Under the pieces are notes generated by a model, which was not told the DNA's origin, ran no database searches, and saw only the letters and a program-made list of their open reading frames with translations. Shown here piece by piece: positions 10,601 to 22,203 of a stretch of 64,000 bases of DNA (position 1 is the first letter of the stretch; every line of letters starts with the position of its first letter). A program made the position numbers and the translations under genes. This DNA comes from Tetrahymena thermophila SB210 (Eukaryota; Ciliophora; Oligohymenophorea; Hymenostomatida; Tetrahymenidae): assembly GCF_000189635.1 (NCBI RefSeq), contig NW_002476317.1, positions 124,001 to 188,000 on the forward strand, in the 5' to 3' direction.

Positions 10601-13600
10601 TAGGAATATGGCTGGAAGTTTGTAGATGTAGAAGGTATAATAGGCGAAGTGCTAAAATGGTAAAGGCAATAAGAAATAGAACAAGGTACTCACATTCCAT
10701 CAAACTTCGAAGCAAGAGTTAAAGACATTCATCTTTCTTTAGAAGAATGGAAAGAGTTTTCAAAAGTAATTATTCATAACAAATAATTAAAAAATTTTTT
10801 ATTAATTTAAATAAAATGAAATCAATATAAAGGGTAATCCACTTTCTGCAAAAGAAGTGTGGCCTATTATTTTACACAAATTGAATATTCCTTTGCAAAA
10901 AAAACCTGAAAATTGGGGAGTTGAAAAGAACGAAAATGAAGAAGAAGAAGACGAGGAAGCTAAGAGATTAGCTGAAGAAGCTGCTAAAAAAGGTAAGAAA
11001 GCACCTAAAAAGAAAGAAGTAAAAGAAAAGCCAAAGGAAGGCGAAGATGAAAGACCCAAGACTCCTCCACCTGAGGATATTCCTTTAAAAGAATTAATTT
11101 AAGTAGTATAAGCTGATAACAAGCTAAATCCTGTGCTAGGTATATGTATGATCGGCTAACCGACAAACGAAGAAGAAATAAATAAATTAAAATATCACAA
11201 TATTCCTATCGATAAAGTCATTGTCCTTGTAGATAGAAATGAAGAAGAAGAGGGGAAAACTTTAAGGACAAGGCCTGGTATTGAATATGCATGCAATATA
11301 GAAAGTGAATTAAAATTTATTAATGATGCTGCAGCTGTTCTCAAAGAATAATTTGGTGAAGAAAATGTTAAAGAAATAAGTATCGAAGGTAGTGAGTTAG
11401 AAGTTTATAACAGAATTAAAGTATCACTTGATCCTTTCTTTTTGAAGTGCGATGAAGAAGAAAATATAGCTAGAACTTCTAATGATGTATAAGAAGGAGA
11501 TGATCCTGTCCCATTAGGTGAATATGGTCCTTTTTGTCCTATTGCATTTAATGTATTAAAAATTAAAAAAGTAAAACTAATTTTTTATTCAATTTCAAAT
11601 AATTTAGGAAGATAAATGGTTGCTTCCCGGTAAGAAAGATTTTGAAAGCTTTGTTAGAGGTAAGAGTCACATATTCTACAGTGAAGAAGATAAGAAAAAG
11701 TTTACTGACCATACATGGAAGTATGTTGATGGTAAAACTCACTTTGATGTCCCACCTCCAAGAATTATGATTATGGGTCCTAAAGGTTCTGGTGTTCACA
11801 CATAACTTGAACTATTGCAATAAAAATACAAAATTCCCGTTTTTGATTTGAAAAAGAATCTCCTTGCACATATTTTAAATGAAAAAGAAAAGGTTTGATT
11901 TTTTTTTACTAATTAATCTTAAATTAAAATTTAAAATTAAATATTCATAGAGAAAATAAGACAGATTGTTTAATAGAGGATTCAAGCCTATTGAGTTAGA
12001 TGAAGAAGGCAAACCGATTGAAGACTAAGAAATAAATGAAGAAGCATAGGATTTTGATAAGAAAGCTCATGAAATGACTGTTATCAAACATATTTTTAAT
12101 GAAGTATAATAATGTTTTATCAATGGTAATTTTTCTGATGTCTAAGAAGAAGTTATTCAAACTCCACTGAATGAATTACTCATAGAATCTAAAAAACTTC
12201 CTGAATTTGTCATTCATCTTAAAGTTAATGAAAAAAGCGTTGTTGATAGAATATTTGTTGAAGACGATGTTAAAAAAGAGCATAGATTATAAAAAGAGAA
12301 AGAAGCCGAAGAAGTATTTTGATTTATTTGAAAAATTATATTTAAAATATTGATATTTAAATTTATTTTTTTTATCAATAGGCTAGACAATAAAAACTAG
12401 CTGAGCTTGCTGAGGCAGGAGAAGAAGGTGCTGCTGCTGCCGAATAACCTCCTTAGGAAGTAGATGAAGAAGAGGAGGAAGCTAAGAGACAAGCTGACGC
12501 TCAAGAGCTTTAAGAAAAAATAGAAAATAAAAAGAAAGAACTCCAAGACTATCGCGAAGCAGAAGCAAATAGAATCGAAGAATATTGCTAGAGTTTCATA
12601 GGCTTAGGTATCCCTGTAGTGGAAATAAACTGTGATGTTCCAATTCAATAAGTATTTAACCGTATTAATTATCAACTGAAAAAGTATATGGAGGAAAGAT
12701 AGAATCTGCTTGAGAGACACTAATGTTTAATGTTAATGAGACCTAAAAAAACAGAAGAAGAAAATGATGAAGAAGTAAGCAGATTGATTTATAAAATTTT
12801 CAAACTAATTTTAATTTCTTTTATTTTGTTTTAGGAAAAACCTTTCAGACTTGACTTTTTCGAAAAAAGCTATACATTCAAAAAGAGTAGATATTAAGAT
12901 AAAAATGCTTTGACATTAATAGATGTACCTAAGATAAGAGAATATCCTCTACTCTATAGAGATAGAATATATTATTTTAGTAGCGAAGAAGAATTGAGAA
13001 TGGTTGCTCATGAACCTCTTAAATACTTAATTTAAAAGTGCTTCCCAAAAGATGTCGAAATAAGACCAGTAGTTTTTGTTATTGGTAAACCTAAAACTGG
13101 TAAATCTACTTTGTGTAAGCTTTTATAGGAAAAGCTTGGGCTAGTAAGAGTGAAATTTTCACAAATTTTAGAAGAATATATAAAAGATCATATGAATGTA
13201 AAGGCTGCTGAAGCTTTGTAGATTTTAGAAAACGGAAAAACTCTTTCTGACGAACAAATTGTTGAATTAGTTCTTCAAAGAATTCAATAAGCTGATTGTA
13301 AAGCAAATGGCTGGGCACTTGATGGCTTGCCTTAAAATAGGAACTAAGCAGTTCTATTCCATCAAAGAGGAGTAAATCAATTTGTAATAATATGATGTAT
13401 TTATTTACCTTATTTTCAATATTAAAAAGATTATCCCTTCTTCAGTCTTTTCTATCTAATTAAGCTCAGTAGAGATACTTGAAAGGTTTAAAAGCAGAAG
13501 AGGACCTAAAAAGTTTGGTTATAATGACATTGTTTTGCATGATAAATTATAATAGAGTGAATGCGATGTATTAGAAAACTATTACTTAGACACATTTAAT

Positions 13601-14807
13601 AATATTAGATTTATAGATGGAAATATTTCCAAATGGGGTATTTTCGATCAAGCCAAAAAGTTTATACATAGCTCCTTGTTATCTAAATATTAGTTTACTA
13701 GAGCTATTGTAACTTCATCCCCTGCTAATGTAAGTGAAATGAGTTTAACTCGTTCTGAAATTCTTGAAAACATAGGCAAATTTAAGAATTACTCCCCAGT
13801 TTCAATGAAAATATAAAAGAAGTTTGTATAAAATAATATTAGACATCCTTATTTGGCTTACTACGATGGATTTTTGTATATCCTTGATAATGAAAAAGAA
13901 CTCAATGACTTCCTTAATAGACCAGATTTATATGTTTACCAATACTCTGAGAAGCTTAATCCCCCAATTAAGATATAAATAGATAATATAATAGCAAAAT
14001 ACAAAGGTAAACGATAAAATTCCCATCTTTTTAAATCAAATTTTTTGTTGAATAAATTTATTTTTATAAATAGATGTAAGCAATTAAGGACATTGTGTTG
14101 GTACTTTAAGAGCAAATGAACTCAAAAAGAGTTAACCAAGTTTATTAGTTTAATACTAAGATCAGATTCACTCTTTCTCAACTGCTGATTTAATGATCAA
14201 ATTTATAACCAATCCTCATGATTATATAAACATTAAACTCCATGATAAATTGCCAGTTTAATTTGACCCTACTAACCTAGTAAAAAAAGTAGCTAAAAAG
14301 GGAGATTGTACTGCATTTTTAGAACACCACTTAGGAAATATAGTAATGAGAGTTTTGGCTTAGCTAGGTATAAGATTTATTTAATTTATGAAAAACCTAA
14401 TTAGACTTAATTTATATTAAAAAGGCTATAAAAGAATCAAATATCCTACATTATCTTGCAAAGAGACAGCCCTTAAATTTATTGCAATTTAATTAAAAGC
14501 AAATAATCCAAATAAAGATGAAAGTTATAGATTAAAATATTAATAAAAGCTTTAACAATTCCTTAAACATTGTCAATTTTGTGAATAAATCAGGGATGAA
14601 TTCAGAAGAAAAGGTAAAAAATAAAATAAAACTTAGCAAAAATAAATTTTTTTTTTCATTATTAAATTAGAAGAAGAATAATCTCATAATCTTTGGAATG
14701 AGTGGGATGAAGAAAATCTTTTAAAAATCACAAAGGAGTTTTCAGATTTTAAGAAAGTTTTAGATTAAGAAGAAAAGGAAGTTTATTTCTAAAAGTTTAT
14801 TCATTGA
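7606..14807 (+). CDS. Giant AK9-like protein with four adenylate-kinase-type domains
   Basis: 2074 residues in 17 exons; all 16 introns (34-151 nt) preserve the frame. An N-terminal EF-hand-like segment (FWKLFKQNYNGQIERVEF, residues about 45-62) is followed by helical sequence. Four P-loop kinase modules then occur: GKPKNGKTKF at about 470, GPRLSGKKTY at about 831, GPKGSGVHTQ at about 1203 and GKPKTGKSTL at about 1577. The third lacks the catalytic P-loop lysine. Acidic and K/E-rich linkers separate the modules. This layout resembles adenylate kinase 9, a multi-domain nucleoside monophosphate kinase associated with cilia, which balances AMP/ADP/ATP. That assignment is by architecture. The start ATG (MENITQ) follows an in-frame stop. 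The first acceptor could instead be 18 nt earlier, adding six residues. Confidence 0.85.
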
Positions 14808-15248
14808 AAAAATGTTGAAATTAATTATTTATGTTTCTATTTACTATCTTTATATTTCTATTCTTGATAATTTATTAAAAAAAAATAATATTTTTCACAA
14901 GCTATAAATTAAATTATTTTTTTATTTATTTTATAATTTTATTTTATTTTGGTTTTTATTTTTTTATTCAATTATTTCATAAATAATTTGAGTTTTTATT
15001 ATTAATTTTTTAGAATACAGAAATTATTTTATTATTTAAGCTTCTAAGATAAATATACTCAAATAAAAATCTTAAATAACTAAATACTGAAGAATCTTAA
15101 ATCACGATATTAATTGTCATATTTAAGTAATATTTTAATCTGTAAATTTAAAATTAAGAAAAGATAAAATATTCTAATTATCAGATATTATAATGAAATT
15201 TAATTTATCTGAATGAATAACTAAAATTTCGAACGAAACAGTATAAGA
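14808..15248. other. Intergenic spacer
   Basis: About 440 bases of A/T-rich DNA after the AK9-like stop. No feature seen. Confidence 0.5.
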
Positions 15249-15422
15249 ATGGATCCATCAAAAAGAGTTACAACAATTAAAAGAGAATGCTAGATTTTAA
15301 ATAAAATTTCGCTTTTAGATAGTAATAAAAACCCCTAAATTATTAATAAATTGATAGATTTAGATACATTTTTTTTGAATTTTTTAGAGAACAAAAAAAT
15401 ATTTTGTAATTATTTTATTTGA
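15249..15422 (+). pseudogene. 57-codon ORF resembling the start of a MAP-kinase-like domain
   Basis: Reads MDPSKRVTTIKRECQILNK, then a PQIINKLIDL stretch, and then degrades into F/N/K-rich sequence and TGA. The pattern K-R-x-x-R-E-x-x-I-L ... II-x-L-x-D resembles the alpha-C helix and following strand of CMGC kinases, but the glycine loop, catalytic loop and everything else are missing. There is no obvious continuing exon. It may be a truncated gene copy or a chance ORF. Confidence is low. Confidence 0.3.
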
Positions 15423-15585
15423 ATTTAGATAAAATTTAATTATATTTAAGAATTATTAATTGAAATAATTTACATAATATAAATATTTATTTATATATCT
15501 ACAATATGTTATTTAGTATATATTTACCATTTTCACCTAAATATAAATTTATAAATTCTTTCTATTAAAATTCAATAAATTTATT

Positions 15586-16908
15586 TCATTAGAAATTTAT
15601 GTCTAACATGTGAGTTTTATACTCGATTTCAGAAAGGATAGCTTCTGAGGCTGCTTTTCTTTTAACATTAAAAACATGCCAATCTGACTTGAAATGAGCT
15701 CTATATTCTTCGTTTGTTTCAAAGTAGGCTTCCTTACACGAAGTACATTTTTTACTTCCCTTATTTATAATCTCTTCTGTTTTAGAATTTGTATTAGTTT
15801 TTTCAGCAGTTTGTGGCTTTTTTTATTTTTCTTCTTATTCTAATAACTGTTGCTTGACTCTGTTCAATTCTTCTAATTTTTATTACTGAGCTGCAAATTC
15901 CCTTTCTTTTTCCAACTGCATTCTCATATCAAGTTAAGGATTTTTTTTCTTCTTCTTTTTCTTTTTTCCTTTATCGTCATCATCGAAATCATCAAATTTT
16001 TATTCTTCTTCATCATCATCACTTTCTTTCTTTTATTCTTTGTCTTCATTTTTACTCTCTTTCTTTTTATCCTTTTTATCTTTTTTCTTATCTTGATCGG
16101 CTTCATCATCTTTCCAATCTTCTCTTATAACGAGATTAACACTTCCTGCTTGTTCAATTTCCTAAGTTTAATCATTAGTAATTACATTGCTAATGACTTC
16201 AATAATACAGTCCTTAAGCTCTTCTTTTGCAATAGTACTTATGGAACGGAACTTAGAGGGCTCGATGCTGACAACTAATTCAACTCTATTTTTATCTTTA
16301 TTTACTGTTTTTTTAATGCTTGACTCTTCTATTTCAAGTTCTTTGAAATATGATAATAAATTATTTTTATCTATACTAGGTAAATTGATACTAATTAACA
16401 TTTCTGCTCTCTACATATAGAACTTTTTGCATAATAAACGAATACACTCAAGAGCTTGTTTTTTTGCAGGCTAATCTGGTTTAATTTTAAAGTTAATACT
16501 TTTGATAGCCTTTTACATTTGATCAATTGAGAACTTTCTTTAACTATCAGGATGAACACATTTTTCACAGACTATGTTAATTATATCATTTTGCAGAGAA
16601 CTTAATTGAACTTCTCTTTCTTTCTCTCCTACCTATAATTCACCTTTTTCGAGGATTAACTTAATAATATCTAACTTTTTCATATCTCCAAAGTATGTTT
16701 AGAGATCTTGCTTTTTAGCAATAGTTCCATGACTTGCATTAGTGTAGACTTCTTCGAATTAAAGAACTTCTCCTATGTCTTTTTCTACTCCGTTTCTCCA
16801 ATTAATAGCTTTGTTTTTGTAACAAGCAATCTCAAACTTTTTGTTATTGATTTTATACTTGATGAAAGCGACGTTAGTCATCTTAATAATACCAGTAGGC
16901 TAAAACAT
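15586..16908 (-). CDS. SBDS: Ribosome maturation protein SBDS with C-terminal U1-type zinc finger
   Basis: Single exon, 440 residues. SBDS works with the GTPase EFL1 to release eIF6 from new 60S subunits. The N-terminal SBDS domain is plain: [40 protein letters not shown], then [19 protein letters not shown]. Domains II and III follow ([54 protein letters not shown]). Beyond the usual end near residue 250 comes a D/E/K-rich linker and coil, then C388-x2-C391-x13-H405-x5-H411, a C2H2 finger of the U1/matrin type that often binds double-stranded RNA. Plain human SBDS is 250 residues. Extended forms with such fingers are known to me from plants. The start MFQPTGIIK aligns with the family start. 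Confidence 0.95.
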
Positions 16909-17957
16909 TTTTATAATATATTTTATCTATTATTTTTGCTAGTATAGAATATGTATATATTAATTTTTTAACTTGTTTAAATATAAATTTGCTTTATTTC
17001 TTTCAAAATAAGTAGAAACACAAATTTGATAATTTATTTTCTTACTAATAATTTTTATACAAATAAATGTATATCACTCTTCTTTTTTAACCTTTCTTTT
17101 TACCATTAATAATTATTCTTTCTTGCTCTTTTAGATACTAATATATCAGATTTGTTTCTATTTTAATTAATTAATCTGTCTATTTATTTATATATAGATC
17201 TCAATAGAAAAAGGAATGCCAACATTATTATAAATTCTTTTCTTTGGTGAAAAGAAATGTAATCATCGTTTTTATTCTATTATTATACGACATTAATTTT
17301 TTTTTTAAGCTTTCAAAAACTAAAAATTAATATCTGAGCAGATAAACTTAAAACGATTAATTAATCAATTAATTCTTAGAAAAACTATTTTTTAGAATAA
17401 AATGAATAAGTTTTATTGTTTTTTTAAGAAAAAAATTAATTCTATTTAATATAAAAATAAATAAAAATTTCTATTAGCGTTTTGTCAAATTGCTAAATCA
17501 AATATTTTATTTTTTAAATTTATCAAAAAAATACCAAATAAACTTTAAAATAATTTAAAGTATATAATGAATACAATTAAGCATCTATATATTATAAAGA
17601 TTACTAAAGAAATAAAGAATAGTAAGCAAAATTATGCAGTAATGATATATTATATTCAAATAATGAACATATTTTCAAAAATTATGAATTCCTTAATTTT
17701 TCAACTGAATTATAGTTTTAAAAATTGTGAATTTTTTGTATTAATTATTTATTTATTATGATATGGTAAATATAAAAGAAAATATATTTGTCTATTAGCA
17801 AGCAATGAAGGAATAATTTACCTAATTTTTTTAAATGATACGTTTAAATTTCTGATTATTAGTGTATTTTTTTTTTTTGTTAATTAATTAGTTTGTTTGT
17901 TAATTCATTCAAATTTAAAATAAAAGGGTTTGGTTAATAATTTGAATTTGATTAATT
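16909..17957. other. Intergenic spacer
   Basis: About 1.05 kb of A/T-rich DNA upstream of SBDS and downstream of the next minus-strand gene. A 64-codon ATG frame at 17567-17761 is composed almost only of I/K/N/F/Y/L codons and looks like chance. No structured element seen. Confidence 0.5.
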
Positions 17958-18812
17958 TCAAATGAATTAAATTCTAATGTGTGAGATAAGATTATTATTA
18001 TAATTAATCTTAGCACTTGCAAGAAGATTAAAGCAATTATTCGAATATCCAAAACCAGTACCTCTTAGATTAATAATAATATCATCTTATTGCTATTCAA
18101 ATTCAATACTATTTGAATCTATTTGAAACCTGCTAAAGTTTTAGTTTAGCTAGATTATATTTTCGGCTACGCTTGTATTGAATCCTGAATTAATTATTTC
18201 AAATTGAGCTGAAGTATCGAAAAGACTTTATATCCTCTCATTTTTCTCATTAAACATGTAAAAGAAGTCAACGAGTTTATTTTATTAGCACATGTTTTAC
18301 ATTAAATTTGAATGGTTATTTATGTTATGAATACCAAGATCACTCGTATTCAAAGATGAAAAAACGTTGTTCATTTAAACTTTGAATTAGTCTTCAAGTT
18401 AGTTTACAAATTCGCTCTAAAAAATTTATTTCTTTATGTTTTTCTCTGGAGCTCTGAAATGATAGTTATATTAATTATAGAAGTTCTAGTTGTTCTCTTT
18501 GTCATCTTCGAAATTTTCTTATATAGTTGATAATTATTTGTGAAGATTGATAGATAAATGATTATGAGGAATATCGTCATCAAAACTAGGTAACTCTAAA
18601 GTATTTTCCAAGTGTGATAAAATACTTTTCTTCTTAGAAGAAGGTTTAGGTGTGTTAATCAACTCGTGGGCATGTTTTTCAACACTTTTGTACTTGCTCT
18701 TTGGAGTTGAGTAAGAATCTTAATTCAAAGCTGAAGTTGCTTTTCTTCCTAAAGGAGATGAAGGGCAATCTTCAAAAACTACTTGGTTGCTTTCAGTTTG
18801 AGAGATGTACAT
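17958..18812 (-). CDS. Unidentified 284-residue protein with SP/TP sites and a KEN box
   Basis: Single exon from MYISQTESNQ to TGA. I do not recognise the family. The N-terminal 90 residues are disordered, with proline-directed sites (CPSSPLGRK, YSTPKSKYK, INTPKPSSKK). A KEN tripeptide lies in FEDDKENNQNF at about residue 104. The C-terminal 150 residues are more ordered looking (LVDFFYMFNEKNERIQSLF, IIINLRGTGFGYSNNCFNLL). KEN motifs with CDK-type sites can mark APC/C substrates, but a three-residue motif is weak evidence and the idea is inference. Coding is supported by composition and the long TGA-free frame. Confidence 0.75.
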
Positions 18813-20526
18813 TGAGCTTCACGTTTAGTTTTAGTATTTTTTTATGCGTTTTAGATCTTAAGATCAGTATGTCGAATTGATAAATAAATAGTAGAGAGAC
18901 TGAAATAATATTTAGATTTATTTGATATCTTTGTTGGAATTTTTTTTGTTTTTTGTTATGTTTATTTTAAATTTATAATTTCTGATAAATAGGCTAGTTA
19001 GCATTTAAATTAAGTGTTTTTTCAATTAAAAAATAGTTCTATTTTATTTAAAAAAATAGCAAGCAATTAATATCTTATGACGCTCATTAAGTATTGATAT
19101 ATGATAATATTATTTTTCTACATGATTAAAACTAATTAATATTCTATAATAAAAATATTTTTGATTGTGTAAATATTGTTTTATAATAAAATTGATAGTC
19201 TCTTTATGAATAATTCTTAAATAATGATTCCATTTATCAAGATTTTTAAAAACTCACTCAAATTACATTTTAACTTAGAAATTATTTTTTTTAGATATTC
19301 AATTAAAAATTTTACAAAATTATTGTTAATTTTTAACTTTTATTAATTTTTTTGAGTTAAAATACTTTAAAAAGCTTGTAAATATTAACAAATGAGTTAT
19401 GAGGATAGAATTTTACTACTATTTAAAAAAGTTAGGATACATTTGAATATTCAAATTTGATTTAATTGCTTATTCATTTTTTAAGAGCTGATTTCATTTA
19501 AATTTTAAAATCTTTAAAAAGATTTAATCTACTATCTACTAAATGCTTTCTAAAATAATTTCATAAATAGAATTTTAATTTTATTTTTGAGCACATTTGC
19601 TCCTACTTTGGCTAAAAATTTTCAAAAATTGTTTAATGTAAATTTACTATCATCAAGCTGAGAACATTATTCACTATAAAATTTATATTGATGATGATTT
19701 TTATAGATAGTTTTTTTTTGTATTCTGTTATATTAGTCATTTATATAAAATAGTTTTTACTCTTTTATAAATATTTTTTATTGTAGATTTTAAAATTATT
19801 GCTCTATGAGTTCCGCAATTTTTAAAAACTATAAATTATTTCCAATAAGGGAACTTTCTCAAGAAATTTATTGGTTGGCATAACATTCTAAAACATACAT
19901 TATAAATAATAAAAAAATTAATTATATAGAAAAAAATTATATTTTTGAACGGATCTTTGAATTCAAATAATTTTTTATTTTAAAAATCAAAATTTTTACA
20001 AAATATTACAATTTTTTTGCGATTTAATTGAAAATATTCAATAAAAAATAATGGTTAAATTATGATTGCAATTTATTTAATCAAAAGTCTCTAAAAATTA
20101 ATATTTAATTAAAAGTTAAAATAATATCAAATTAAATATTTCACATCTAAAATAACCATTAATTTTTGTGCTTTACTTAAAGATTGATGGTTAAAGAATT
20201 CAATTTTATTTTGCGTTTGTGTTTATGATGAAATCTATAAATTTAACAAAATCATATTTATACTTTGGTTGGATATTATGTACAATTTATTATGTATGTA
20301 TTATTAATAATTTGCTTATTATTTCTCACAAATTTTTTTTAATTTACTCATAAAAAAGACTTTACAACAAAAATAATTAAGTATTTAGATTTAATTTTTA
20401 TCATTGTTTGCTTCTTATCAATTGCAAACAATATTATCATATTACTTCTATAATATACTGCAAACAATATTTATAAATTTAATTAACTAAAATCAGCTAA
20501 AAAGATCTATTAAATTACTAAAAAAA
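18813..20526. other. Long divergent intergenic region
   Basis: About 1.7 kb of A/T-rich DNA between two divergently transcribed genes. I find no ORF with protein-like composition, no G/C-rich tRNA-like island and no clear repeat. It should hold two promoters, which I cannot pinpoint. Confidence 0.5.
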
Positions 20527-21492
20527 ATGACAGAAACTGCTACATTTACTTCTTTTTTAAAAAACTATAATGAAGTCAATCAGGGAATTAGGCTTTAAAA
20601 TGGAAGAGCGAAAATTTAAAAATCTTCTTCTTAGCCATAAATTAGTGAAGTTAGATACAGTACTCCAATTATGAAAGTTTTTAAAATTAAATAAGTTAAT
20701 TATGAATAGTCTAACCAATATTACTCAGATTCTTACTAAGCAGGATCTCCTTTACAGAAATAGGTTTCCTAATTTAAAGGTTCACCATAATTATATAAGA
20801 AAACTCTGATTCGTAAAAGTAGCTAAGATTAATCTCCTATTAGTTCTACTGAAAAGCAATCTACTCCTGTTCATAAAAAATATTTAATTATTTAAAACAA
20901 CTAAAGCACCTCTAAGTTAATTAATAATTAATCCCCTTACTAATAAACATATTGCAAAGATAACAGCCCTATAAATGCTTACTACGTAAATCCGGTACCA
21001 ATAAATAACCGAGCCCCATTTACTAGATCGATAAATGCTAAAAGTTAAACTTAAATAGTAGGAGAAACTTAAAAATCACTTTACTTTAATACTCCTAAAT
21101 CTAATAGGTAGAATGACTCGCTTTAAAGAGTTTAGTTCAATTGTATTTCTTAGCATATAAATAAATTAAATGAAAGCACTCCTATGTAGCATAAAAGCAA
21201 ATTTAATAGCTAATAAAATTTAGAAATCATTAATAATTAATAATAAAAATAAAGACATTTTAGAATTCACTAAACTAATACACCCATAAAAGTTTAATAC
21301 AAAATCAAAAGAAATGTTTCTACAGATAATAGATTGGATAGCTCTAAAAGAGGTGAAAGCTACTGTTTGCATTAGTCATAATTCTCAACAATAAGCTAAG
21401 AAAATATTGAAAAGATATAGAGTAACAACTAAGCTATTTCAGAATTAATAAAAGGAAACAAGTAAATTTTGAAAGACTTAAACTTCGACTGA
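20527..21492 (+). CDS. Disordered Q/S/N-rich protein of unknown function
   Basis: Single exon, 321 residues, from MTETATFTSFLKNY to DLNFD and TGA. The sequence is mostly low complexity with many Ser/Thr-Pro sites (RYSTPIMK, AGSPLQKQ, FNTPKSNR, ESTPMQHK). The last 30 residues look helical (ENIEKIQSNNQAISELIKGNKQ). There is no catalytic motif or membrane segment. The repeated S/T-P pattern would suit a phosphorylated scaffold, which is inference. A small hairpin lies about 35 bases after the stop. Confidence 0.7.
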
Positions 21493-22203
21493 ATATTAAA
21501 TTGGTGAGAAGTGATTTAAAATTTGTTATCATCAAAAATGAAATTAATCATTTTTTGATGATTTTTATTACCTAATTCAAATAACTATTTTAAAAGAGGA
21601 ATTAATTATATTATTTCCTGATAAAATGTTTAAACAATTTACTTAATTATTTGAACCAGTAAAATCCTTAGTAATTGTAATCAATCGAATTCAAACATAC
21701 TTTTGAATATATAAATTTAAATAAATATAAAAATGGATATAAGCTATATAGAAATAACTGTAAATAAATTCATATTTATCTCAAAATATTTAATTGTATA
21801 TTTTATCAATGAAAGTTTTTTAAATTAAATTTCAGTTTTAAATTTTTGGATTACTAATAGTTTTAACAATTAGTTAATGTATATTATGAAATCAAATAAA
21901 AAATTACTAAATGTTTTCATACCAAAAATATTATTTTTTTAATAACATTTAAATATAATTTATTGTAGGTTATCACCAACAAACTCCCTCTTCATCAAAA
22001 AATTTTTCAAAAATTTTTGGTGTAAAATCTTAAAATAGAGATATAAATAGATACTTAATCTAATTAATTAATAAAGAATGTTTACAATATATAGAATAAA
22101 AGGCAGTAGCTAGCTAATGATATATTAATATTTATATCTTAATAAATTGTTTTAGTTTTTATTTATGATTTTAATATTTTATTAACATTATAAATATGCT
22201 ATC
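21493..22203. other. Convergent intergenic spacer with a hairpin
   Basis: About 710 bases between two 3' ends. It holds a stem-loop at 21528-21562 and a second weaker inverted repeat (CACCAA at about 21974 with TTGGTG near 22017). No gene seen. Confidence 0.5.
21528..21562. repeat. Stem-loop downstream of the 20527-21492 gene
   Basis: ATCATCAAAAATGA pairs with TCATTTTTTGATGAT across a short AATTAA-like loop. It sits in the presumed 3' UTR. It may affect 3'-end formation, or be chance in A/T-rich DNA. Confidence 0.4.

Noticed and set aside
10802..11059. Antisense S/F-rich ORF
   Set aside because: It is the mirror of the E/K-rich linker of the AK9-like protein on the other strand.
17567..17761. 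64-codon ATG-to-TGA ORF
   Set aside because: Low-complexity I/K/N/Y composition and no neighbour or motif support. Likely chance.
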